DNA of 64,000 bases from Pedobacter changchengzhani (GTDB lineage: Bacteria; Bacteroidota; Bacteroidia; Sphingobacteriales; Sphingobacteriaceae). Location of the stretch: the NCBI RefSeq assembly GCF_004354365.1, contig NZ_SJCY01000002.1, forward strand, positions 372,001-436,000, written 5' to 3'. The position numbers and the translations under genes are program-made. The notes beneath the pieces are model-generated. The model saw only the letters and a program-made list of their open reading frames with translations, made no database searches and was not told where the DNA came from. This document shows positions 20,119 to 27,427 of the stretch, piece after piece (position 1 is the first letter of the stretch; each line of letters starts with the position of its first letter).

Positions 20119-21291
20119 CTATTTTTTGTTGTCAAGATCAATAGGGTTATCCACTACAGGAGCCGATTTATCGCTGATTAACCTTTGCGTTGGATAAGCA
20201 AAATCTGACTTATTACCCATTACAATCTCCATAATCTTAAAATTAATTTCTTGCTTTATGGCTAAAAAATCATTGTAAGCCGTAATCGAAACAAAATAAA
20301 TTACTTCTATATTTAACGAAGAAGCGCCAAAACCTTCAAAATAAGCATTTCCATCTTCACTGGTATCTTCGTGATCGTGAATAAATGTCTTTATTTCCTG
20401 CACAATTTTTTTGATGGTATCCGCATCGGTTTCGTAAGTAATTCCAAAAGCGAATTTTACCCTTCTAAAATTCCGCAGGCTCATGTTTTCCAAAACGCCA
20501 TCAATCATGCCTTTATTCGGGATAGTGGCCATTGTTTTCTCTGTTGTACGAATTAAGGTGCTCCTAAAACCAACTTTCTCCACGGTGCCTTCTACGCCAT
20601 CAACCTTAACCAAATCGCCAACTACAAACGGTTTATCTAAAAAGATAGTAAAAGAACCCAACAGGTTTTCTAAACTTTCTTTAGCAGCAAGCGCAATGGC
20701 TATACCGCCGATTCCTAAACCAGTTATGAGTGTTAAAACATTAATTTCGAATACGAAACCCAATAATGTAAAAAAGCCGATAAAAATGACAAGTGTTTTA
20801 AAAAGTTCTTTTAAAAAAGGTACAAGCTGATCATCTGATTTACTTTCTGTTAGCGATGCTTTATACATCAAGACATGGGCTACAAAATCTGTTATTCTTA
20901 ATATGATCCAAAAAATAGATAGAATAATAAGAAACAAAAAAATCCGATCAATACAATCGCCCAAGCTTACGGGAATGGCTTCTTTAACTTTGCCAACTAG
21001 TTTTGTGTAATGAAACACTGTAACCTCTAAAGGATGCTTAAGCTGATTAATTGCACTGTACAAGGTAGAGAATAATATAAAAACCTCTATCGGTTTAAGC
21101 AATAAGGAAACAAAAGTTACATCGTGCGACTGCTTTGAAAAACCTTTAAAAAGTTTAAAAAGTAATTTACTTAATAACTTTGAAACAATTTTTTTAAATA
21201 GCAACCCCAAAATGAGGATTGTGCCGAAGAGAAAATAGGCCTTAACGGTATTTCCCCAAAAAATTTGATCGAAAAAAATTGAATCTAACAT
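20119..21291 (-). CDS. MscS-family small-conductance mechanosensitive channel
   Basis: Inner-membrane channel, 390 aa, that opens on membrane tension to release solutes in hypo-osmotic shock. Three or four N-terminal hydrophobic helices precede the pore helix and beta domain: NVLTLITGLGIGGIAIALAAKESLENLLGS, then FTIFLDKPFVVGDLV and VEKVGFRSTLIRT, as in MscS TM3 and its cytosolic vestibule. The C-terminal about 130 residues form the vestibule. It converges with anmK (53-bp gap) and ends 3' of the rplS terminator on the same strand. Paralogues with different N-termini are common, so no gene number is given. Confidence 0.93.
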   Translation of the reverse strand: MLDSIFFDQIFWGNTVKAYFLFGTILILGLLFKKIVSKLLSKLLFKLFKGFSKQSHDVTFVSLLLKPIEVFILFSTLYSAINQLKHPLEVTVFHYTKLVGKVKEAIPVSLGDCIDRIFLFLIILSIFWIILRITDFVAHVLMYKASLTESKSDDQLVPFLKELFKTLVIFIGFFTLLGFVFEINVLTLITGLGIGGIAIALAAKESLENLLGSFTIFLDKPFVVGDLVKVDGVEGTVEKVGFRSTLIRTTEKTMATIPNKGMIDGVLENMSLRNFRRVKFAFGITYETDADTIKKIVQEIKTFIHDHEDTSEDGNAYFEGFGASSLNIEVIYFVSITAYNDFLAIKQEINFKIMEIVMGNKSDFAYPTQRLISDKSAPVVDNPIDLDNKK

Positions 21292-21304
21292 AGTGGTAAA
21301 GGTA

Positions 21305-21341
21305 TAAACAAAAAAACCTCCACGACAAAGTCGTGAAGGTT
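21305..21341 (-). terminator. Terminator of rplS
   Basis: Near-perfect hairpin read on the minus strand (AACCTtCACGAC / GTCGTGgAGGTT) followed by a run of seven T. It lies 21 nt after the rplS stop and just before the MscS gene. Confidence 0.9.
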
Positions 21342-21361
21342 ATATCTTATCGTAAGGGATA

Positions 21362-21709
21362 TTATTTTCTCAAAGATTTGATACGAGCTGCTTTACCAGT
21401 TAAAGCACGTAGATAGAACAACTTTGCTCTACGAACTTTACCATAACTGTTTACATCAACTTTATCAATGTTTGGAGAATTTACAGGGAAGATACGCTCT
21501 ACACCAATACCATTACTCATTTTACGAACAGTGAATGTTTCGTTTGCACCAGCACTGTTGCGTTGTATTACAACACCTTGGTAAATTTGAATACGCTCCT
21601 TATTACCTTCGCGAATTTTATAGTGAACGCTCACTGTATCCCCAGACTTGAACGCAGGAAAATCTTTTTTCGCGATGGCCTGCTCTTCAACAAATTTTAC
21701 TAAATCCAT
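21362..21709 (-). CDS. rplS: 50S ribosomal protein L19
   Basis: Large-subunit ribosomal protein at the inter-subunit interface, 115 aa, the normal family length. Seen: [52 protein letters not shown] and the basic end [19 protein letters not shown]. It is usually the last gene of the rpsP-rimM-trmD-rplS operon. Here it follows trmD on the same strand but after an unusual 531-bp gap holding a structured GC-rich element, and it has its own terminator. Confidence 0.98.
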   Translation of the reverse strand: MDLVKFVEEQAIAKKDFPAFKSGDTVSVHYKIREGNKERIQIYQGVVIQRNSAGANETFTVRKMSNGIGVERIFPVNSPNIDKVDVNSYGKVRRAKLFYLRALTGKAARIKSLRK

Positions 21710-22240
21710 GATTTTAAGCTATTAAATCGATATTTCATCCCGTGAAAATCGGATTGCAATATTAGGGATTATTTTTGATAAATAAAAACCTATTTTAATT
21801 TTTTCCACATTCTTTTAGAAATTAACATTTTGGTAGGTAACTGAACTTCATTTCAACGTTTTAAGGGCGTGATTAAAAGTTATAGGACAAACCCTTAAAA
21901 TATAAAGCGCTGTATCGCCTTTCGGTTGTAAAAGCGGTGGCTTTTTTGTTAAAATCTTTTTATTAATTATAGAAGTGATATTTAATTGAAAGGGTGCTCA
22001 TTTATCCGAGCGCGCTTTTACAATTTCCGAAGCAAATTGCGCATTGCAAAACGACGCCAACTATTTTAAATGTGGGTTTTGCGTGAGGGATTGAAAGGGT
22101 TTAGTACCGGTTTTTCTCCGGTACCGAAGCGAAGCGTAGCCCGATAAAGCCCGACCCTTGCGAAGCTTGGGGCACGCCCAAATAATTCTTAAAAATTCTT
22201 TTGGCATTCGTTTAATAGATTTGAATTTTCAGAGATGATA
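21710..22240. other. 531-bp gene-free gap between trmD and rplS with a nested-stem GC-rich element (22081-22177)
   Basis: No coding region is seen. The AT-rich part next to rplS presumably holds its promoter. A GC-rich block at 22081-22177 can fold into three nested helices: GCGTG (22081) with CACGC (22173), AAGGGT (22095) with ACCCTT (22154), and the hairpin GTACCGG (22104) / CCGGTAC (22118). Such a block is unlike its surroundings and could be a repeated intergenic element or a structured leader. The strand of transcription is unknown. Confidence 0.5.
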
Positions 22241-22915
22241 TTAATCTAGGAGATCTGGACGGCGCTTTTGTGTGCGTTCGAAAGCTTGCTCGTGCCTCCA
22301 CTCATTTATTTTGGCTTCGTGCCCACTAAGTAAAACGTCGGGCACTTTATGTCCACGCCAATCGGCCGGTCGGGTAAAAACAGGCGCATCTAAAAGTTCG
22401 CCCTGAAAGCTATCCGATAGTGCAGAAGTTTCGTCATTCAATACGCCGGGTATTAACCGCACTACGGCATCCACCACAATGGCTGCGGGCAATTCTCCGC
22501 CACTTAATACATAATCGCCAACAGATATTTCGCGGGTTACAAAAATATCGCGTATGCGCTGATCAATCCCTTTATAATGCCCACACAAAATGATAATATT
22601 CTTTTTAATGGATAACTCGTTCGCCGTACTTTGATTTAGCGTTACACCATCCGGACTCATAAAAATAATCTCATCATAAGTTCTTTCTGCTTGAAGCTTT
22701 TCTATACAGGCTGCAAAGGGCTCAATGCTCATCACCATTCCACTTCCACCTCCGTACTGATAGTCATCTACACTTTTTTGTTTATTCGTAGCGTAATCAC
22801 GAAGGTTATGAACTACAATTTCTGCAATGCCTTTTTTTTGTGCTCGTTGCAAAATAGAGTGTGCAAAAGGACTTTCTAACAAAGCGGGTAAAACGGTTAT
22901 GATATCGAAACGCAT
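22241..22915 (-). CDS. trmD: tRNA (guanine-N1-)-methyltransferase TrmD
   Basis: SPOUT-class enzyme making m1G37 in tRNAs to prevent +1 frameshifting, 224 aa. Seen: [43 protein letters not shown], the knot region [17 protein letters not shown], and [17 protein letters not shown]. The ATG at 22915 lies only 4 nt downstream of a TACCTTTG promoter element, so it may be translated from a near-leaderless message of its own rather than only from rpsP. In the classical operon it directly follows rimM; here DUF4419 and an XRE relic lie between. Confidence 0.97.
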   Translation of the reverse strand: MRFDIITVLPALLESPFAHSILQRAQKKGIAEIVVHNLRDYATNKQKSVDDYQYGGGSGMVMSIEPFAACIEKLQAERTYDEIIFMSPDGVTLNQSTANELSIKKNIIILCGHYKGIDQRIRDIFVTREISVGDYVLSGGELPAAIVVDAVVRLIPGVLNDETSALSDSFQGELLDAPVFTRPADWRGHKVPDVLLSGHEAKINEWRHEQAFERTQKRRPDLLD

Positions 22916-22919
22916 GGTG

Positions 22920-22927
22920 CAAAGGTA
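22920..22927 (-). promoter_or_regulatory. Putative -7 element of trmD
   Basis: On the minus strand TACCTTTG matches TAnnTTTG and is followed by CACC and then the trmD ATG. The predicted transcription start falls at or very near the initiation codon. Confidence 0.6.
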
Positions 22928-22981
22928 GCTAGAAGTTGTAAGTTATAGGTTATAAGTTTTATGTTAGCATCATTTATAAAC

Positions 22982-23111
22982 TTAATCTCCTTCTTCCAGC
23001 TCAAATATTTCTTGCACTGATACACCGAAAACTTTGGCCATTTTCAGTGAAAGTACAGTTGAGGGTACATATTTTCCAGACTCGATAGTATTGATAAATT
23101 TACTAAAGCGT
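22982..23111 (-). pseudogene. C-terminal remnant of an XRE-family helix-turn-helix regulator
   Basis: On the minus strand the frame ending at TAA 22982-22984 reads FINTIESGKYVPSTVL and on to SLKMAKVFGVSVQEIFELEEGD, which is the second half of the small (about 67 aa) XRE regulators with the ending IFELEEGD. The N-terminal helix-turn-helix is gone and a stop lies about four codons upstream of the first conserved residue; no start codon fits. It is therefore a decayed gene. It sits between trmD and the DUF4419 gene, marking a site of past insertion or deletion inside the ribosomal operon. Confidence 0.75.
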
Positions 23112-23162
23112 TAATTTTAATAAACTATACTTGCTTTCAAAACATTGTCCTCAAAACTCCAA

Positions 23163-24644
23163 TTAGAACCAATTTATTGGTTCAGTAGTGTTAAATACAA
23201 TTTTTGTTTTAGGCATCATTTCGATAATACTAGCCTTTTCGTTTTCAGAAATTGTACCAAAAAGATAAAGTTTATCGATTCTCACTTTTGTAAGTTTGTC
23301 GGGAATTTTGATAATACTTCTAAATCGGATTACTAAAACTCTAAAATAGTTTTGGTTAAAAACTTCGTCCGGTATTTCATCAACATTTTTAAGCTCTAGA
23401 ACTTTGCCGTAGTCTGCCAAAGCATTATTTAAATGGCTTTCTTCTTTTAATTTGAGAAGTTTTGCCATCTCCTTATCGAAAGCTATTTGATCTAAATCAG
23501 TGCGTAAATTTTTTAAATAGGATTTTGCTTGTGCCGTATCCCGATTGAGCTTCTGCTTAGCCACGTTATTAACTGCCCAGCCCAATTCTGGTTTTAGGCC
23601 AAAATCAGTAGCGTTCTGCGTGCAACCAATAAAGCCACCCCAAAACTCCATTTTATACGCTTGTTTTGATGTCAATTCTTCTAAAATGAAAGGTACTTTT
23701 ACAATTTCTGATGCTAAGGAACTTGAAGTTACAATCTCTCCTAATTGGCGTTGATTGCCCTTATTATCAAACGGGAAAAATTTTGTGATCCAGCCGTTGA
23801 TATGATCAAAAGGTCCGTATGGCGCATCTTCTGTCCGAAATTTAACAGTATTTTTCCAAAAGGTTTTATCTATTTTCCCTTTTTTTGCTTCAATTAGTTT
23901 ATCCAAAATCGGCAATAGCTCTTTCGTCCACCATGCTAATTTGTATTGACTAAGGTATTCTGTTTTCGTTCTTAATTTTTGCCAATCTTTTAAAGTGCCT
24001 TCTAAAGTTACATACGGCAGTCCACAACCAATATAAGTTACTTTGTAATCGAAGTAATTTTTAAACGCCTCCATCACAGTAATTTGACTCACAATTTTGC
24101 TAACTGGAGTTGTTGTAGAGAAATCACATATTAAAATATCATTCAGTTTTTTGCCACTATACTTTTCAATTTGTTGGTTAAAATCAGGAAAAACCTTCTC
24201 CCAATCTGATGAATTATTACCTAATGCAATATTGTATTTATCGCCATCTACAATCAATTCTTTTTTGCCATCAAAACCAACTAATTTTTCTCTAAGTTCC
24301 TCACTATGGTTTGCTACATTTCTGGCAAAGCCTTGGCTAATTAATACCCAAAACATATCGGGCGAAAAGGTGAACGGGCGGTGGTTTTGGTAAGCATTAA
24401 CTAAACCGTTTAAAAATGGATGTTCATTAAATGCGACTAAACTATCGGGCATGGCCGATGCGCCTTCTAAACCTAAATTATATTGCTTGTAAATTTCTTT
24501 ACTGTCAATTTGTGAAAGTAAACTTTTAGGCTTCGTTAGCTTTTCTATTTGAACAATTGTATTTTCTTGACCAGTTGCAGTAAAGTAAAACCCCACAAAG
24601 AAATTGAATAATAGAAATGATTTTATGTAGATGTTATATTTCAT
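23163..24644 (-). CDS. Exported DUF4419 domain protein
   Basis: Protein of 493 aa with an N-terminal signal peptide (MKYNIYIKSFLLFNFFVGF then cleavage near ATG|QE), so probably periplasmic or surface-located. The core matches DUF4419: PFTFSPDMFWVLISQGFARNV, HSEELREKLVGFDGKKELIV, a middle block with ITVMEAFKNYFDYKVTYIGCGLPYVTLEG, then KMEFWGGFIGCTQ. DUF4419 is known from fungi and bacteria but has no established activity. It lies between rimM (48 nt away) and the XRE relic within the rpsP-trmD-rplS region, where such a gene is not normally found, so it looks like a later arrival. Confidence 0.85.
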   Translation of the reverse strand: MKYNIYIKSFLLFNFFVGFYFTATGQENTIVQIEKLTKPKSLLSQIDSKEIYKQYNLGLEGASAMPDSLVAFNEHPFLNGLVNAYQNHRPFTFSPDMFWVLISQGFARNVANHSEELREKLVGFDGKKELIVDGDKYNIALGNNSSDWEKVFPDFNQQIEKYSGKKLNDILICDFSTTTPVSKIVSQITVMEAFKNYFDYKVTYIGCGLPYVTLEGTLKDWQKLRTKTEYLSQYKLAWWTKELLPILDKLIEAKKGKIDKTFWKNTVKFRTEDAPYGPFDHINGWITKFFPFDNKGNQRQLGEIVTSSSLASEIVKVPFILEELTSKQAYKMEFWGGFIGCTQNATDFGLKPELGWAVNNVAKQKLNRDTAQAKSYLKNLRTDLDQIAFDKEMAKLLKLKEESHLNNALADYGKVLELKNVDEIPDEVFNQNYFRVLVIRFRSIIKIPDKLTKVRIDKLYLFGTISENEKASIIEMMPKTKIVFNTTEPINWF

Positions 24645-24692
24645 ATCGAAGCAGACGTTAAAAATCAGTACTTCAAAAGTGCAAATAATTTT

Positions 24693-25220
24693 TTATTGTT
24701 CAAGATATACATCCAACAAGCCTTCAGGCAAATCGAGTGTTAAAATTTTTCCTTCATCGTCTATCTCTACAATAAAATCTTCGTTTAAAGGGAAAAGAAT
24801 TTCCGTGTCTTTGTACATCACAGTGGCTACAAATTGTTGCGGATATTCGTGCACTTCTAAAATTTCGCCAAGCTCGCCTAAGGTTTCATCAATAGCTAAA
24901 AAACCTTTCAAATCGGTATAGAAGAATTCATCGGCGTCGCGTTCTGGCTTTTTAGCAAGTGGCAAATAGAGTTTCTTTTTTAACAAAGGTTGTGCTTTAT
25001 CAATATGATCTAAGTCATCGAAATAAAAATAACCTGTTTTATTTGGGTGCAATTTCGAAGAAGCGACAAAATAAGGCACCAATTTGCCATTCATGTCGGC
25101 AAAAACAACGTCGAATACAATTTTCTCGTAATCATCAATTTCGAAAAATACCTGAATTTCTCCCTTTAAACCTTTGGTTTTTGTAGCGTAACCTATGTAA
25201 AATGCTTCTTCGTGTTTCAT
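24693..25220 (-). CDS. rimM: Ribosome maturation factor RimM
   Basis: 30S assembly factor that binds S19 and helps mature the 3' domain of 16S rRNA; 175 aa, normal length. Seen: YIGYATKTKGLKGEIQVFFE (RimM N-domain), then the PRC-barrel half with DLKGFLAIDETLGELGEILEV, ILFPLNEDFIVEID and DLPEGLLDVYLEQ. It follows rpsP on the same strand after 182 bp holding the rpsP terminator and a palindromic repeat, and precedes the DUF4419 gene by 48 nt. Confidence 0.96.
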   Translation of the reverse strand: MKHEEAFYIGYATKTKGLKGEIQVFFEIDDYEKIVFDVVFADMNGKLVPYFVASSKLHPNKTGYFYFDDLDHIDKAQPLLKKKLYLPLAKKPERDADEFFYTDLKGFLAIDETLGELGEILEVHEYPQQFVATVMYKDTEILFPLNEDFIVEIDDEGKILTLDLPEGLLDVYLEQ

Positions 25221-25255
25221 AACCCCAAACCCCTAAAGGGGCTTTTTAATATCAT

Positions 25256-25321
25256 CGTCACCCTGAATTTAGTTCAGGGTCTTTATAGCGAGAAAGATGC
25301 TGAAATAAATTCAGCATGACG
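25256..25321. repeat. Palindromic intergenic repeat (CGTCA...TGACG)
   Basis: The 66-bp block bounded by CGTCA and TGACG contains two hairpins: CCCTGAA/TTCAGGG (25261-25278) and ATGCTGAA/TTCAGCAT (25297-25316). A neighbouring CCCC-TAAA-GGGG hairpin lies at 25230-25241. The same boundary motif occurs in the element at 16549-16660. It is REP-like in design. Confidence 0.6.
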
Positions 25322-25344
25322 AATAGTAAATACAAATACTCTTT

Positions 25345-25385
25345 TAAATAAAAATAGCGTTCCGAAATTCGGAACGCTATTTTCT
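25345..25385 (-). terminator. Terminator of rpsP
   Basis: Thirteen-base-pair stem AATAGCGTTCCGA / TCGGAACGCTATT around a 3-4-nt loop, followed on the minus strand by a T-rich run. It lies 21 nt after the rpsP stop and so separates rpsP from rimM. Confidence 0.88.
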
Positions 25386-25402
25386 GCTCAAAATAAAATG
25401 AA

Positions 25403-25975
25403 TTATTCTGCGCCTTCTTCTTTAGTAGCTTCTGCTGCAGGAGTTTCTTCAGTTGCTTCAGCTTCAACAGCTGGTGCTTCTTCCGTAACTTCTTCTTCAA
25501 CAACTTCTTCTGCAACTGGTGCATTTTTAGCTGCGATTGCCGATGCTCTGTCTTCTTTTTTCTTAGCCTCTGCCGCTAATGCTGTTTTACGAGCATCTGC
25601 TTTAGTAGTAGCCAAACCTTCTGATTTACCAGAGATTTTACCAGCTTTAGCATCTAACCAAGCTGTAAATTTCTCGTCAGCTTGTTCTTGAGTTAAAGCA
25701 CCTTTTTTAACACCACCTTCTAAGTGTTTTTTGTACAAAATACCTTTGTAAGATAGGATAGCGCGAGCTGTATCAGTTGGTTGTGCACCACTGTTTACCC
25801 ATGCTAAAGTTTTTTCGAAGTTAATTTCGATGGTTGCAGGATTGGTGTTTGGGTTGTAAGAACCTAAACGCTCAATAAATTTACCGTCACGTGGAGCGCG
25901 AGAATCTGCTACCACTACGTGATAAAAAGGTTTTCCCTTTTTACCGAATCTTTGCAATCTGATTTTAGTTGCCAT
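25403..25975 (-). CDS. rpsP: 30S ribosomal protein S16 with extended acidic tail
   Basis: Small-subunit protein needed for 30S assembly. Residues 1 to about 80 are the S16 core ([59 protein letters not shown]). The chain is 190 aa, about twice the E. coli protein: a linker with [21 protein letters not shown] is followed by a low-complexity Glu/Ala/Val/Thr tail. Such tails are common in Bacteroidota S16. It is the first gene of the rpsP-rimM-trmD-rplS set and ends at its own terminator. Confidence 0.97.
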   Translation of the reverse strand: MATKIRLQRFGKKGKPFYHVVVADSRAPRDGKFIERLGSYNPNTNPATIEINFEKTLAWVNSGAQPTDTARAILSYKGILYKKHLEGGVKKGALTQEQADEKFTAWLDAKAGKISGKSEGLATTKADARKTALAAEAKKKEDRASAIAAKNAPVAEEVVEEEVTEEAPAVEAEATEETPAAEATKEEGAE

Positions 25976-26117
25976 TTTCTTTTGTATTTATGTATTCAAC
26001 ATAGTTCCCGGAGCTTCATGCTGCGGGGATGCAAAGTTAACTAAATAACTGTAAATTAAAAACATAGTTTAATTTCTTTGTTTTAAGGATATTTGCAGAA
26101 ATATTTTAAGCTACATT

Positions 26118-26639
26118 ATGGAAAGAATTGCGATTGATATGGACGAAGTGATTGCCGATGTAATCCCCAAATTTATTAGCTTATACAACCGAGATTTTGG
26201 TACACCCTTAGATTTAGTAATAGATTCAGGGAACGAAGTTTTCAAAAACGTACCCGAAGATGTTAACCAAAAGTGGCTCGAATATATCAATGAAGTAGGT
26301 TTTTTTCGGGATTTAGCCGTAATTCCGGACAGCCAACGGGTGATAAAAGCATTGCAAGAAAAATATGATGTTTATATCGTATCCGCAGCCATGGAATTTC
26401 GAAATTCGTTGGTGGATAAGTACGATTGGCTTGCCGAGCATTTCCCTTTTATAAATTGGCAACATATTGTTTTTTGCGGTGATAAAATTATTGAGGCAGA
26501 TTATTTAATAGATGACCGAATTAAAAACTTCCAAAATTTTAAAGGTAGGCCACTACTATACACTTCGCCACATAACCTTTTAGTAACCGATTATGAAAGG
26601 GTTAATAGTTGGGAAGAAATTGCAGGTTTGTTGTTATAG
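26118..26639 (+). CDS. 5'(3')-deoxyribonucleotidase (NT5C-type HAD phosphatase)
   Basis: HAD-superfamily phosphatase of 173 aa that probably dephosphorylates deoxynucleoside monophosphates. HAD motif I is IAIDMDEVIADVIPKF (nucleophile and acid Asp), motif II lies in YIVSAAMEF, motif III is the Lys of CGDKIIEADYLIDDR with motif IV Asp-Asp. Length and the DMDEV motif fit the NT5C group. It is monocistronic, divergent from rpsP, and followed by the tandem repeat array. The substrate is not proven. Confidence 0.9.
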   Translation: MERIAIDMDEVIADVIPKFISLYNRDFGTPLDLVIDSGNEVFKNVPEDVNQKWLEYINEVGFFRDLAVIPDSQRVIKALQEKYDVYIVSAAMEFRNSLVDKYDWLAEHFPFINWQHIVFCGDKIIEADYLIDDRIKNFQNFKGRPLLYTSPHNLLVTDYERVNSWEEIAGLLL

Positions 26640-26640
26640 A

Positions 26641-27420
26641 ATTTTGAAATACAAACATTAAGAAGTTAAGGTAATTAAGAAATATGATCTTAATGTATCC
26701 TTATTTCTAAATCTAATAAAAAAGGTTTCCCGGCAATGCTCAAAATAACGGAGTTATTATCGCATAATGTTGAAATAGAAATATTAAGAAGTTAAGGTAA
26801 TTAAGAAATATGATCTTAATGTATCCTTAATTCCTTAATGGTTTCTAAATCTAATAAAAAAGGTTTCCCGGCAACGCTCGAAATAACGGAGTTGTTATCG
26901 TAAAATGTTGAAATAGAAACATTAAGAAGTTAAAGTAATTAAGAAATATGATCTTAATGTATCCTTAATTCCTTAATGGTTTCAAGCTCATTTATGAATT
27001 TAAAGGCGTTGCAATCGAACTAACGGAGTTGTTATCGTAAAATGTTGAAATAGAAACATTAAGAAGTTAAGATAATTAAGAAATATGATCTTAATGTATC
27101 CTTATTTCCTTAATGGTTTCCAGCTCATTTATGAATTTAAAAGCGTTGCAATCGAACTAACGGAGTTGTTATCGTAAAATGTTGAAATAGGAACATTAAG
27201 AAGTTAAGGAAATATGATCTTAATCTATCCTTAATTCCTTAATGGTTTCTAAATCTAATAAAAAAGGTTTCCCGGCAATGCTCGAAATAATGGAGTTATT
27301 ATCGCATAATGTTGAAATAGAAACATTAAGAAGTTAAGGAAATAAGGAAATATGATGTTAATGTATCCTTAATTCCTTAATGGTTCTAAATCTAAGAAAA
27401 GGCTTCCTCGCAACAACGAT
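26641..27420. repeat. Intergenic tandem array, about six units of 126-138 bp with two spacer modules
   Basis: Unit starts (ATTAAGAAGTTAA) lie at 26657, 26783, 26921, 27058, 27194 and 27324. Each unit has the inverted pair ATTAAGA-N7-TCTTAAT, then TGTATCCTTA, then one of two modules: A with TCTAATAAAAAAGGTTTCCC (units 1, 2, 5, 6) or B with TCATTTATGAATTTAAA and GCGTTGCAATCGA (units 3, 4), and a shared end with CGGAGTT and TTATCG. There is no open reading frame of any length. It fills the whole gap between the nucleotidase and the VIT-protein gene. Confidence 0.9.
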
Positions 27421-27427
27421 CTATCGC

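Noticed and set aside
25258..25524. Lys/Leu-rich reading frame overlapping rpsP on the same strand
   Set aside because: It is the shifted frame of the repetitive Glu/Ala tail of S16 and runs through the terminator and the palindromic repeat.
26641..27420. CRISPR array
   Set aside because: Units are 126-138 bp, and the variable parts are themselves repeated as two modules rather than unique spacers; no cas gene is near.
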